Position numbers and translations under genes: made by a program
In this document: positions 7,916-16,424 of the stretch, one piece after another
Layout: each line of letters opens with the position of its first letter
Numbering within the stretch: position 1 is the stretch's first letter
Assembly: GCA_934230115.1 (NCBI GenBank)
Contig: CAKQEI010000026.1
Span: 1-32,738 of the forward strand
Direction of reading: 5' to 3'
Length of the DNA: 32,738 nucleotides
Source: an uncultured Prevotella sp.
Lineage (GTDB): Bacteria > Bacteroidota > Bacteroidia > Bacteroidales > Bacteroidaceae
Notes under the pieces: model-generated
What the model was told of the DNA's origin: nothing
What the model saw: only the letters and a program-made list of their open reading frames with translations
The model's database searches: none

Positions 7916-9631
7916 ATGAAATCTACAAGACAAAAAAATGTAATATATGAATGTATATGTCATGCAGCTATGACAGTGGCTTTGCTGTGGCTGACAGTAT
8001 GCCCTGCCAAGGCTGCCACCCGCCCTACGGCTGCCTCGATAGACTCCCTACTCCACTGCATAGATACAGCTATTGAGCATAGCGAACAATATGTACATAA
8101 GAAGATGGATCGTATAGACTACCTTAAGTCGGAGATTGAACAGGCAGAGACGCTGTCGGCCAAATACGAGCTGACCTACCAAATTTATGTAGAATATCTG
8201 CCTTTCATCAACGACTCAGCAATAGTCTACCTTGAGCGATGCTCAGAGATAGCCCAACAAATGGGCGACGACTCCAAGAAAGGATCATGCCTGTCGCTCA
8301 TAGCCCTTAGCTGCTCGAATGCAGGAATGTATATTGAGTCAGAGGCTATACTGAAGGACATCAACCCAAGTAGCCTGCACGACATCGACCTTGGACTATA
8401 CTATTATGCCTACGGTCATCTGTCTGGCGAGCTGGCATATTACGGCAAGTTTAAGGACATGCGCAAGAAATATACCGAATCTTCAATGGAAAACTTCATG
8501 TTCGCACAGCAGAACCTGCCACATAGCCATAAATATTACAACCAATGCCGCGAGATGATGGCCCAAAACCAAGGCGACTTCAAGCAATCGCTCGCCATCA
8601 ACAACGAATGGATAAAACAAGCAAAGGCTGGCTCTACAGAATATGCCCTTGTCTCGTTCTATCGATATTTAGACTATAAAGCATTGGGCGACTCCATACA
8701 GGCGATGTACTGGCTTGGCGAATCAGTCCTGTCAGACATAAGAAATGCCGTGATGGACCAAGGATCATTGTGGGAAATGGCAAACTTGCTCATGACAAAG
8801 GGCGACATCGACCGTTCCTACAGATATATATGCTTCACTTCGGACTGTGCCGACCGCTTTGGCTCACGCCAACGCCTGTCGCGCATCTCGCCCCTGTTGT
8901 CGCACATTGCCAAACAATACAAGACAAATGAAGAGAAGTCAAACCGCTCGCTGTGCTACACTATAGCAGCCATAAGCCTGCTCTCCGTGCTGCTTCTCGC
9001 GGCATTGGTCTACGTTTACCACAAGCGCAACCAACTTGCCATGACGCGCGACCAACTCGCCAAGTCGAACGAACAGCTAAAGGACACTAACACCCAACTG
9101 TCATCACTCAACTCGCAGCTCGCCCTACTCAACCTTCAGCTTTCCGAAGCAAACCGTGTGAAGGACGAATACGTGGGACGTTTCCTCCGACTATGCTCGG
9201 TGTATATCGACAAGCTTGAGGACATGCGCAAGAAGGTGATAAAACGAGTGAAGAACAAGCAGTTCAACGAACTTGCCGAGCTCACACGCTCTGCCGACTT
9301 CACAGGCAAGGAAACCGACGAACTGTATGAGAACTTCGACAACGCATTCCTGCAACTCTTCCCGTCGTTTGTCTACGAGTTCAACGCTCTGCTGAAACCA
9401 GAAAACCGTGTTATGCCACCCGACAACAAGTCGCTCAACACCATAATACGCATCTTCGCACTCATCCGGCTCGGCATAACCGACAGCAGCAAGATAGCAG
9501 AATTTCTGCACTATAGCGTCAACACAATTTACAATTATAGGGCCAACATCAAGAATGGAGCCTTGTGCGACCGTACAGAGTTTGAGGACAGAGTGAGACA
9601 GATAGGTATGCCAAATGCAAAAAATACATAG
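7916..9631 (+). CDS. DUF6377-type membrane regulator: periplasmic TPR-like sensor, TM helix, coiled coil, C-terminal helix-turn-helix-like domain
   Basis: 571 aa. An N-terminal signal/anchor (hydrophobic residues 18-34, ending PAKAA) precedes a helical, TPR-like region of about 300 residues. One membrane segment follows near 345-366, then a coiled coil with repeated QL(K/A)xxNxQL heptads, then a C-terminal domain typical of Bacteroidota DUF6377 proteins. The C-terminus contains LGITDSSKIAEFLHYSVNTIYNYRANIKN, which reads like a DNA-binding helix-turn-helix. The layout suggests a one-component sensor that reads a periplasmic signal and acts on transcription from the inner membrane; that is inferred from architecture. 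The target is unknown; the nearby SusCD locus is one candidate. It stands alone between the helicase and hflX. A 12-bp palindrome TGTAATTTTACA (7866-7877) sits 38 bp upstream. Confidence 0.8.
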   Translation: MKSTRQKNVIYECICHAAMTVALLWLTVCPAKAATRPTAASIDSLLHCIDTAIEHSEQYVHKKMDRIDYLKSEIEQAETLSAKYELTYQIYVEYLPFINDSAIVYLERCSEIAQQMGDDSKKGSCLSLIALSCSNAGMYIESEAILKDINPSSLHDIDLGLYYYAYGHLSGELAYYGKFKDMRKKYTESSMENFMFAQQNLPHSHKYYNQCREMMAQNQGDFKQSLAINNEWIKQAKAGSTEYALVSFYRYLDYKALGDSIQAMYWLGESVLSDIRNAVMDQGSLWEMANLLMTKGDIDRSYRYICFTSDCADRFGSRQRLSRISPLLSHIAKQYKTNEEKSNRSLCYTIAAISLLSVLLLAALVYVYHKRNQLAMTRDQLAKSNEQLKDTNTQLSSLNSQLALLNLQLSEANRVKDEYVGRFLRLCSVYIDKLEDMRKKVIKRVKNKQFNELAELTRSADFTGKETDELYENFDNAFLQLFPSFVYEFNALLKPENRVMPPDNKSLNTIIRIFALIRLGITDSSKIAEFLHYSVNTIYNYRANIKNGALCDRTEFEDRVRQIGMPNAKNT

Positions 9632-9638
9632 CTTAAAG

Positions 9639-9669
9639 TTGTGTGTATCAAGGAAATTACTTAATTTTG
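9639..9669 (+). promoter_or_regulatory. Promoter of the hflX operon
   Basis: TTG at 9639-9641 and TAATTTTG at 9662-9669, 20 bp apart, match the Bacteroidota -33/-7 consensus. The start site would be near 9676, upstream of a palindrome at 9693-9708. Confidence 0.7.
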
Positions 9670-9692
9670 TATCAAAATGGCGCATTAGCCGC

Positions 9693-9708
9693 ATAAATAC
9701 GTATTTAT
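9693..9708. promoter_or_regulatory. Perfect 16-bp palindrome in the hflX leader
   Basis: ATAAATAC is directly followed by its reverse complement GTATTTAT. It lies between the predicted start site and the hflX ATG. With no loop it suits a dimeric protein operator better than an RNA hairpin. The AT content means chance cannot be excluded. Confidence 0.4.
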
Positions 9709-9718
9709 AAGTTATTGA

Positions 9719-10969
9719 ATGAAAGAATTTGTTATATCAGAAGTAAAGGCCGAAACTGCCATTCTTGTGGGTCTTATCACCAAGGAGCAGGACGAGGCCA
9801 AAACAAAGGAATATCTCGACGAGCTGGAATTTCTCGCTGACACAGCGGGAGCTGTCACAGTGAAGCGATTCACCCAGCGCGTAGGCGGACCAAGCCAGGT
9901 GACCTATGTCGGTTCGGGTAAGCTTGAAGAAATACGCGACTATATCAAAGCCGAGGAGGACGCCGAACGTCCCGTAGGTATGGTTATCTTCGACGATGAG
10001 CTGTCGGCTAAGCAGATACGCAACATCGAGAAGGAACTGGGCGTAAAGATTCTCGACCGCACATCGCTCATCCTCGACATCTTTGCCATGCGTGCGCAGA
10101 CAGCAGCCGCCAAGACCCAAGTGGAATTGGCACAATACCGCTACATGTTGCCACGACTACAGCGACTGTGGACTCACCTCGAACGTCAGGGTGGTGGCTC
10201 TGGTTCTGGTGGTGGTAAAGGCAGCGTGGGCTTGCGCGGACCTGGTGAGACCCAGCTTGAGATGGACCGACGCATCATCCTCAACCGCATAACTCTGCTC
10301 AAACAGCGTCTTCTGGAGATTGACAAACAGAAGACAACACAGCGCAAGAACCGTGGCCGACTCATTCGTGTGGCTCTTGTAGGCTACACCAACGTGGGCA
10401 AGTCGACTATCATGAACCTGCTCTCCAAGAGCGAGGTGTTTGCCGAGAACAAGCTCTTCGCCACACTTGACACCACCGTGCGCAAGGTTGTCATCGAAAA
10501 CCTTCCCTTCCTCCTTGCCGACACCGTAGGATTCATACGCAAGTTGCCCACCGACCTTGTCGACTCATTCAAGTCGACACTCGACGAGGTGCGCGAGGCC
10601 GACCTCCTGCTGCATGTAGTTGACATCTCCCACCCCGACTTCGAGGAACAGATAAACGTAGTGGAAAATACACTTAAGGACCTCGGCTGCGCCGACAAAC
10701 CCTCGATGATCGTTTTCAACAAAATCGACAACTACACTTGGACGGAAAAGGAAGAAGACGACCTTACGCCAATGACCAAGGACAACATTACACTCGACGA
10801 ACTAAAGCGCACATGGATGGCACGCCTCAACGAGAACTGTCTCTTCATCTCGGCAAAAGAGAAGGAGAACATCGATGAGTTCCGTGAGACTATATATAAT
10901 AAGGTGCGCGAAATGCACGTGCAGAAATATCCTTACAACGATTTCCTGTACGAAGTAGTAGACGAATAA
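9719..10969 (+). CDS. hflX: GTPase HflX (ribosome-splitting/rescue GTPase)
   Basis: 416 aa. HflX binds the ribosomal E site and 50S subunit and splits stalled ribosomes in a GTP-dependent way, mainly under stress. The N-terminal HflX domain carries VGGPSQVTYVGSGKLEEI and the family segment LDRTSLILDIFAMRA. A glycine-rich linker near 158-175 leads into the helical GPGETQLEMDRR segment. The G domain has G1 GYTNVGKST (222-230), G3 DTVGF and G4 NKID. Length is normal for the family. It has its own promoter and is followed after 22 bp by the DUF4954 gene. Confidence 0.97.
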   Translation: MKEFVISEVKAETAILVGLITKEQDEAKTKEYLDELEFLADTAGAVTVKRFTQRVGGPSQVTYVGSGKLEEIRDYIKAEEDAERPVGMVIFDDELSAKQIRNIEKELGVKILDRTSLILDIFAMRAQTAAAKTQVELAQYRYMLPRLQRLWTHLERQGGGSGSGGGKGSVGLRGPGETQLEMDRRIILNRITLLKQRLLEIDKQKTTQRKNRGRLIRVALVGYTNVGKSTIMNLLSKSEVFAENKLFATLDTTVRKVVIENLPFLLADTVGFIRKLPTDLVDSFKSTLDEVREADLLLHVVDISHPDFEEQINVVENTLKDLGCADKPSMIVFNKIDNYTWTEKEEDDLTPMTKDNITLDELKRTWMARLNENCLFISAKEKENIDEFRETIYNKVREMHVQKYPYNDFLYEVVDE

Positions 10970-10991
10970 AAAATTTTCTAACTTTAAGATT

Positions 10992-12845
10992 ATGGCATAC
11001 AGAAACTTGACTGACACAGAAGTTTCAACCCTTCAGGCTAACAGCTGTTGGGCGGAAGACTGGCAGCGCATTAAAGTAAGCGAAGACTTCGCACCAAATT
11101 ATTTCCACCGCGTGATGTTCTATGGCGACATACGCCTCGGACATTTTGACAAGAGTGTGGAGGTGAGCAAGGGATTCCTCAAGCATTCGGGAGTGAACAA
11201 CGCAACGCTGCGCAATGTCACCATCGGCGACAACTGCCTCATTGAGAACATCTCGGGCTATATCAACAACTATGTGATAGGCGACAACTGCCTTATCACC
11301 AATGTGTGCACCATGGAGACCACCGAGGGAGCAACCTATGGCGAGGGCAACCTCATCTCTGTGCTCAACGAGGTGGGCGACGGTAACCTCATCCTCTACC
11401 ACGGACTCACAAGTCAGATAGCCGCCTTCATGGTGAAGCATTTCCAAAACCGTCCGCTGAAGGATGCCATACGCCGACTCATACGCGAGGAGATAGAGCG
11501 CACGTCACCCGAGACTGCCACCATAGGCAACAATGTGAAGATTGTCAACACCAAGGAGATAACCAACACCATCATCTATGACGACTGCGAGATTGCGGGA
11601 GCGTCACGCCTTAGCGACTGCACCATCATGAGCAATCCCAACGCCTCGGTGTACATCGGAACTGGCGTCATCTGCGAGAACTCCATCATCTGCGATGGCT
11701 CGTCGATTATCAACAGCGTAAAGATGCAAGACTGCTTCGTGGGCGAGACCTGCAAGATAAGCAACGGATTCACAGCCTCAAACAGTGTGTTCTTTGCCAA
11801 CTCCTATATGTCTAACGGCGAGGCGTGCGCTGCTTTCTGCGGACCATTTACGGCTTCCCACCACAAGAGTTCGCTGCTTATCGGCGGAGAGTTCTCGTTC
11901 TATAACGCTGGCTCTGCCACCAACTTCTCCAACCATGCCTACAAGATGGGACCTATGCACTATGGCACTCTTGAGCGTGGCTCGAAGACAGCGTCAGGTG
12001 CCTATGTGCTTATGCCTGCACATATCGGTGCTTTCTCCGTTTGTTTCGGCAAGCTGATGTATCATCCCGACACTCGTTCTCTGCCATTCTCTTATCTTAT
12101 AGCCTACAACGACACCATGTACCTTGTGCCTGGCCGCAACCTCACAACCGTAGGTCTCTACCGCGACATTCGCAAGTGGCCTAAGCGCGACATGCGTCCC
12201 TCTGGCACAAAGAAGAGCGTCGTAAACTTCGACTGGCTCTCGCCCTTCACCGTAGGCGAGATTCTTAGAGGCAAGAAGATTCTTGAGGACTTGCGCGATG
12301 CCTCGGGCGAGGATGTGTCTACCTACAACTACCACGAGTATGTCATCAAGAACTCTTCATTGCGCAAAGGCATCAAATACTACGACATAGCCCTGCGCAT
12401 ATATATGGGTGCCGTGCTCAAGCGTCATGCCCCAGTGCAACCTATATTAAAGGTAGGCACAGGCTCATGGAACGACCTCTCGGGCCTTCTGCTTCCTGAA
12501 TCGGAGGAGCAGCGCATCATCAACGACATCCTCTCTGGCGACATCGACAACACACAGGACCTCACCGAGCGTTTCGAGGAAATACACAACAATTACTCAG
12601 AATACCGTTGGGCATGGTCCTACCGCATGATTCTTGACTACTACGGCTTCGACTCGCTTACAGAGGAGAACGTGGAGCGCGTGAAGCAAGACTACATCAC
12701 GGCCCGCCGCGCATGGATTGCTGAAATCAAGAAGGACGCTGCCAAGGAGTATCGCCTGGGCGACGTAGAGGAGGAAGTGTTCGCAAGCTTCAACGAGCAG
12801 CTCGACAAGGAGGTTGACTTCGAGAACCAAAAATTGTACATGTAA
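10992..12845 (+). CDS. DUF4954 family protein (left-handed beta-helix, acyltransferase-like)
   Basis: 617 aa, soluble, with no signal peptide. Residues of about 70-310 contain the isoleucine/valine-rich hexapeptide pattern of a left-handed parallel beta-helix (for example ATLRNVTIGDNCLIENI, NNYVIGDNCLITNV, TGVICENSIICDGSSII), as in sugar-nucleotide and acyl transferases. The C-terminal half is mixed and helical. The family is annotated as DUF4954 in Bacteroidota and has no assigned activity that I know of; a transferase role is only suggested by the fold. It sits between hflX (22 bp upstream) and an M16 peptidase (12 bp downstream), most likely in one transcript. Confidence 0.87.
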   Translation: MAYRNLTDTEVSTLQANSCWAEDWQRIKVSEDFAPNYFHRVMFYGDIRLGHFDKSVEVSKGFLKHSGVNNATLRNVTIGDNCLIENISGYINNYVIGDNCLITNVCTMETTEGATYGEGNLISVLNEVGDGNLILYHGLTSQIAAFMVKHFQNRPLKDAIRRLIREEIERTSPETATIGNNVKIVNTKEITNTIIYDDCEIAGASRLSDCTIMSNPNASVYIGTGVICENSIICDGSSIINSVKMQDCFVGETCKISNGFTASNSVFFANSYMSNGEACAAFCGPFTASHHKSSLLIGGEFSFYNAGSATNFSNHAYKMGPMHYGTLERGSKTASGAYVLMPAHIGAFSVCFGKLMYHPDTRSLPFSYLIAYNDTMYLVPGRNLTTVGLYRDIRKWPKRDMRPSGTKKSVVNFDWLSPFTVGEILRGKKILEDLRDASGEDVSTYNYHEYVIKNSSLRKGIKYYDIALRIYMGAVLKRHAPVQPILKVGTGSWNDLSGLLLPESEEQRIINDILSGDIDNTQDLTERFEEIHNNYSEYRWAWSYRMILDYYGFDSLTEENVERVKQDYITARRAWIAEIKKDAAKEYRLGDVEEEVFASFNEQLDKEVDFENQKLYM

Positions 12846-12857
12846 TTTTATCAAACA

Positions 12858-15761
12858 ATGAAATTCAAATCTTTAATTCTTGCCTCAATCCTGTCATTGG
12901 GATTTGGCAGTCAGGCCTCAGCCTACAGCTACGAGACAGTTAAGGGCGACCCGATGCAGACACGCATCTACACCCTGCCAAACGGACTGAAGGTTTATCT
13001 TTCTGTAAACAAGGAGAAACCACGCATCCAAACCTACATCGCCGTGCGCACAGGCTCACGCAACGACCCTGCCGAGACAACTGGCTTGGCTCACTATCTT
13101 GAGCACCTCATGTTTAAGGGCACACGACAGTTCGGCACAGCCGACCCTGCGAAGGAGCAGCCTTATCTCGACGACATAGAACGTCGGTATGAGCACTACC
13201 GCACCGTGACCGACCCAGCACAGCGCAAGCAACTCTATCATGAGATTGACTCTGTGTCGCAGCTCGCAGCCAAGTACTTCATTCCTAATGAGTACGACAA
13301 GCTCATGGCGAGCATCGGAGCCGAAGGCACCAATGCCTACACAAGCAACGACGTGACTTGCTACGTAGAGAATATCCCATCGAACGAGGTGGAGAACTGG
13401 GCAAGAATACAGGGCGACCGTTTCCAGAACATGGTTATCCGCGGTTTCCACACCGAGCTCGAGGCCGTATATGAGGAGTTCAACATCTCGCTCACCAACG
13501 ACACCCGCAAGGAGTTTGCTGCCATAGGCAAGTTGCTATTCCCTACCCATCCCTACGGCACACAGACCACAATCGGCACACAGGAGCACTTGAAGAACCC
13601 GTCGATAACTAACATAAAGAACTACTACAGCCACTACTACGTGCCCAACAACGTGGCTATCTGTATGGCAGGCGACTTCGACCCTGAAACTGTGGTTGCA
13701 ACCATCGACAAGTATTTCGGCTCATGGAAAAAGAGCGACAAGGTGACTTATCCGCAGTTCCCTGTGCAGAAGAACCTCACATCGCCCACAAGCGAGACAG
13801 TCATAGGCAAGGAAGCCGAGAACATCATGCTTGCATGGAAGATGGACGGTGCGGCTGCATTGCAGAACGACACACTTGAAGTTATCTCTTCAATCCTCAA
13901 CAACGGCAAGGCTGGCTTGTTCGACCTCGACCTCAACCAGCCCATGCGTTGCCAGGCAGCACAGGCCTTCAACTATGCCATGCGCGACTATTCGCAGTTC
14001 ATCGTCTTCGGTATGCCTAACGAGGGACAGTCGCTTGACGAGGTAAAGAGCCTTATCCTTGCCGAGATAGAGAAACTAAAGAATGGTGACTTCAGCGACA
14101 AACTCTTGCCTGCTGTTGTCAACAACATGAAGCTCGACTATCTCAACTCGCTCGACAACAACGAGAAACGTGCTGACGCCTACGTCAACTCGTTCATCAA
14201 CGGACGCGATTGGAAGACAGAGGTGGAGAAGTTCGACCGCATTGCAGGAATGACAAAACAGCAGATTGTTGACTTCGCACGCCGCCACTTCACCAATGGC
14301 TATGCCATTGTATACAAGAAGCAGGGCGAGGATGCGTCGCAGAAGAAGATAGACAAACCTTCTATCACAGCCATTCCTACCAACCGCGACATGCAGAGCG
14401 CATTCGTAAAGGAGATCAAGGAGTCGAAGGTGGAGCCTATACAGCCTCGCTTCCTCGACTTCAAGAACGACTTCACTCAAACCAAGACCAAGCGCAATCT
14501 GCCTGTATACTACATACAGAACAAGCAGAACCAGCTCTTCTCTATGAGCTACTACTTCGAGTTTGGCGAGGAGTCGAACAAGTGGTTGCCTTTCGCCAAG
14601 GACTATTTCGACTATCTTGGCACCGACAAGCTGTCTGCCAAGGAGGTGAAGGAGCGTTTCTATCAGCTCGCCTGTGGCTACAACATCAGCGTTGGCACCA
14701 ACTCTATGCAAATCAGCCTCTACGGTCTGGGCGAGAACATGGCAGAGGCACAGAAACTCATGGAGCAGGTAGTAAACCATGCCAAGGTAGACCGCGACGC
14801 CTACAAGAAGTTTGTTGAGCAGGAACTAAAGTCGCGCCGCGACCAGAAGCTCAGCCAGAAAGCCAACTTCAGAGCTTTGCAAGTATACGGTCAGTATGGC
14901 GAGTACAACCCTCTGCGCAATGTGCCCGACAGCACTGAGCTTGTGTCTGCCGACCCGCAGAAGCTCATCGACATGGTTGCCGACCTCAAGAACTACAAGC
15001 ATAGCGTTATATACTACGGTCCGCTCACTGAGAAGCAGCTCGTAGCAGCCATCGACAAGAACCACGCCGTGGCTAAGTCGCTCAAGGACGCTCCTGCCGG
15101 CAAGCACTACACCAAGCAGACTACTCCAAGCAATGAGATTTGGATTGCGCCCTACGATGCCAAGAACATCTACATGATTCAGTATCACAACGAGAATCAG
15201 AAGTGGAATCCAGAGGACGAGGCTAAGGTGGAAGTGTTCAACGAGTACTTTGGTGGTGGCATGAACGGTGTTGTGTTCCAGGAACTCCGCGAGAGCCGTG
15301 GATTGGCCTACAGCGCATTTGCCGACTTCGCCACTCCATCACGCAAGGAAGACTCCAACTATGCCTACACCTACATCATCTCGCAGAACGACAAGATGAT
15401 GGACTGCATCCGCGTGTTCAACAACATCCTCGACACACTGCCGCAGACTCCTGCCGCATTCGAGCTTGCAAAGCAGGCTATAATGAAGCGCATCGCATCG
15501 CAGCGTATTACAAAGACAGGCATCATCTACTCATACCTGTCGGCCAAAGAGCGTGGCATCGACTACGACCTTCGCAGCAAGGTTTACGCAGCTCTGCCAT
15601 CATTGACTCTCGAGGACATCGTGAAGTTTGAGCACGACAACATGGCTCAGAAGCCGTGGCGTTATCTCATTCTCGGCGACGAGAACAATCTCGACATGAA
15701 AGCTTTGGAGAAAATCGCTCCTATCAAGCGAGTTTCAACCAAGGATATTTTTGGATATTAA
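12858..15761 (+). CDS. Secreted M16 family zinc metallopeptidase (two-lobe, insulinase/pitrilysin-like)
   Basis: 967 aa with a Sec signal peptide (residues 1-22, ending GSQASA) and no lipobox, so it is probably periplasmic. The inverted zinc motif HYLEH (His79, Glu82, His83) is intact, and the distal acidic ligand lies in ELEAVYEEF (Glu206/Glu207). The gap between the two is about 120 residues, some 45 longer than usual in M16; the extra sequence at roughly 95-150 is charged and helical. The C-terminal half carries M16 features (GGGMNGVVFQELRESRGLAYS) but lacks HxxEH, as expected for the inactive partner lobe that closes the chamber. M16 enzymes cut short peptides, so it may clear periplasmic peptides. 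Last gene of the hflX-DUF4954 group, ended by the terminator at 15776. Confidence 0.94.
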   Translation: MKFKSLILASILSLGFGSQASAYSYETVKGDPMQTRIYTLPNGLKVYLSVNKEKPRIQTYIAVRTGSRNDPAETTGLAHYLEHLMFKGTRQFGTADPAKEQPYLDDIERRYEHYRTVTDPAQRKQLYHEIDSVSQLAAKYFIPNEYDKLMASIGAEGTNAYTSNDVTCYVENIPSNEVENWARIQGDRFQNMVIRGFHTELEAVYEEFNISLTNDTRKEFAAIGKLLFPTHPYGTQTTIGTQEHLKNPSITNIKNYYSHYYVPNNVAICMAGDFDPETVVATIDKYFGSWKKSDKVTYPQFPVQKNLTSPTSETVIGKEAENIMLAWKMDGAAALQNDTLEVISSILNNGKAGLFDLDLNQPMRCQAAQAFNYAMRDYSQFIVFGMPNEGQSLDEVKSLILAEIEKLKNGDFSDKLLPAVVNNMKLDYLNSLDNNEKRADAYVNSFINGRDWKTEVEKFDRIAGMTKQQIVDFARRHFTNGYAIVYKKQGEDASQKKIDKPSITAIPTNRDMQSAFVKEIKESKVEPIQPRFLDFKNDFTQTKTKRNLPVYYIQNKQNQLFSMSYYFEFGEESNKWLPFAKDYFDYLGTDKLSAKEVKERFYQLACGYNISVGTNSMQISLYGLGENMAEAQKLMEQVVNHAKVDRDAYKKFVEQELKSRRDQKLSQKANFRALQVYGQYGEYNPLRNVPDSTELVSADPQKLIDMVADLKNYKHSVIYYGPLTEKQLVAAIDKNHAVAKSLKDAPAGKHYTKQTTPSNEIWIAPYDAKNIYMIQYHNENQKWNPEDEAKVEVFNEYFGGGMNGVVFQELRESRGLAYSAFADFATPSRKEDSNYAYTYIISQNDKMMDCIRVFNNILDTLPQTPAAFELAKQAIMKRIASQRITKTGIIYSYLSAKERGIDYDLRSKVYAALPSLTLEDIVKFEHDNMAQKPWRYLILGDENNLDMKALEKIAPIKRVSTKDIFGY

Positions 15762-15775
15762 TAGTTTTTTCAACC

Positions 15776-15813
15776 AGGAGGCTATGGCGAGAATGCTATA
15801 GCCTCCTTTTTTT
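15776..15813 (+). terminator. Rho-independent terminator after the M16 peptidase gene
   Basis: AGGAGGCTAT (15776-15785) pairs perfectly with ATAGCCTCCT (15798-15807) across a 12-nt loop, followed by a seven-T run ending in TCTCC. The stem word matches the terminators at 3890 and 31215. Confidence 0.93.
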
Positions 15814-15816
15814 CTC

Positions 15817-16045
15817 CGTTCTTCCTTCGTTACTATTCCGTTAATTCTTCGTTCTGCCTTCGTTGTTCCTTCGTTGTTAACTCGATTATTCTTCGTTCGT
15901 TCTTCGATTGATCTTCGTTCGTTCTTCGATTGATCTTCGATTGTTTAACGAAGGATGAACGAAGGATGAACGAAGAACGAACGAAGAACGATCGAAAATT
16001 AATCGAGAAGCGAACGAAGAACAATCGAGAAGCTTTCGAAAAAAA
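15817..16045. repeat. 11-bp-period array with an orientation switch (12 + 9 units)
   Basis: From 15817 to 15948 there are twelve consecutive 11-bp units of the type CGTTCGTTCTT / CGATTGATCTT. From 15947 to 16045 there are nine 11-bp units in the opposite sense, of the type AACGAAGAACG / ATCGAGAAGCG. A CG dinucleotide recurs every 11 bp without a break from 15817 to 16037 (21 steps), staying in register across the inversion. The two halves can pair as a long imperfect hairpin. Frames reading through it are artefacts of the period. It lies between the M16 terminator and the susC promoter region. Confidence 0.95.
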
Positions 16046-16052
16046 CACGAGC

Positions 16053-16258
16053 CATATTGTCATGAAAGTCATGAAAGTCACGAATGTCATTAAGGGTTAT
16101 AGACCTCATGCGTTACCTACCCCCAAAAGAAGTTAAATGTATTTATTATTGACATTCGTGACATTCATGACAATCATGACAATCATGACAATCATGACAA
16201 TCATGACAATCATGACAATCATGACAATCATGACAATCATGACATTCACGACATCCGT
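16053..16258. repeat. 9-bp minisatellite in inverted arrangement (4 inverted + 12 direct units)
   Basis: From 16151 to 16258 there are twelve contiguous 9-bp units, eight of them perfect GACAATCAT (16169-16240), flanked by variants such as GACATTCGT and GACATTCAC. At 16053-16088 there are four units in the opposite orientation (ATGAAAGTC, ACGAATGTC). The 62-bp spacer (16089-16150) is unique sequence. The inner arms pair over more than 20 bp, closing the spacer as a loop. It starts 8 bp after the 11-bp array. Confidence 0.95.
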
Positions 16259-16327
16259 GAGTCAACTCGTAGTATCAATAAAGCTTAGAGTGGTCAATTA
16301 AAATCGTTAAACCACAACTATTTTTAC

Positions 16328-16375
16328 TCTCTCGGCAGGAAAAAAAATTTTCCTCGGCAGAGAAATAATTATCTC
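16328..16375. promoter_or_regulatory. Interrupted palindrome with duplicated CTCGGCAG, candidate regulatory site
   Basis: CTCTCGGCAGG (16329-16339) faces CCTCGGCAGAG (16352-16362). TCTCT/AGAGA and AGGAAAA/TTTTCCT pair around a common centre, while the four CGGC bases fall opposite each other unpaired. CTCGGCAG is therefore also a direct repeat at a 22-bp spacing (16331, 16353). GAGA...TCTC (16360-16375) adds a further arm. It lies about 270 bp ahead of susC. Function is unknown. Confidence 0.4.
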
Positions 16376-16424
16376 TCTACAGAATAAAAACTAAAAAAAT
16401 TTATTTAACTTTTAAAAAAAACTG

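Noticed and set aside
14076..14780. 234-codon open frame antisense to the M16 peptidase
   Set aside because: The sense gene is clear over the whole interval; the leucine/valine-rich antisense product is typical of shadows.
15833..16136. Open frames on both strands (85 and 68 codons) across the 11-bp and 9-bp arrays
   Set aside because: They only reflect the repeats: the translations are cyclic charged or Phe/Arg-rich sequence with no family resemblance.
16053..16258. CRISPR array
   Set aside because: Units are 9 bp and contiguous, without spacers, and no cas gene is present; the 32-bp repeats at 25428 also have no spacers.
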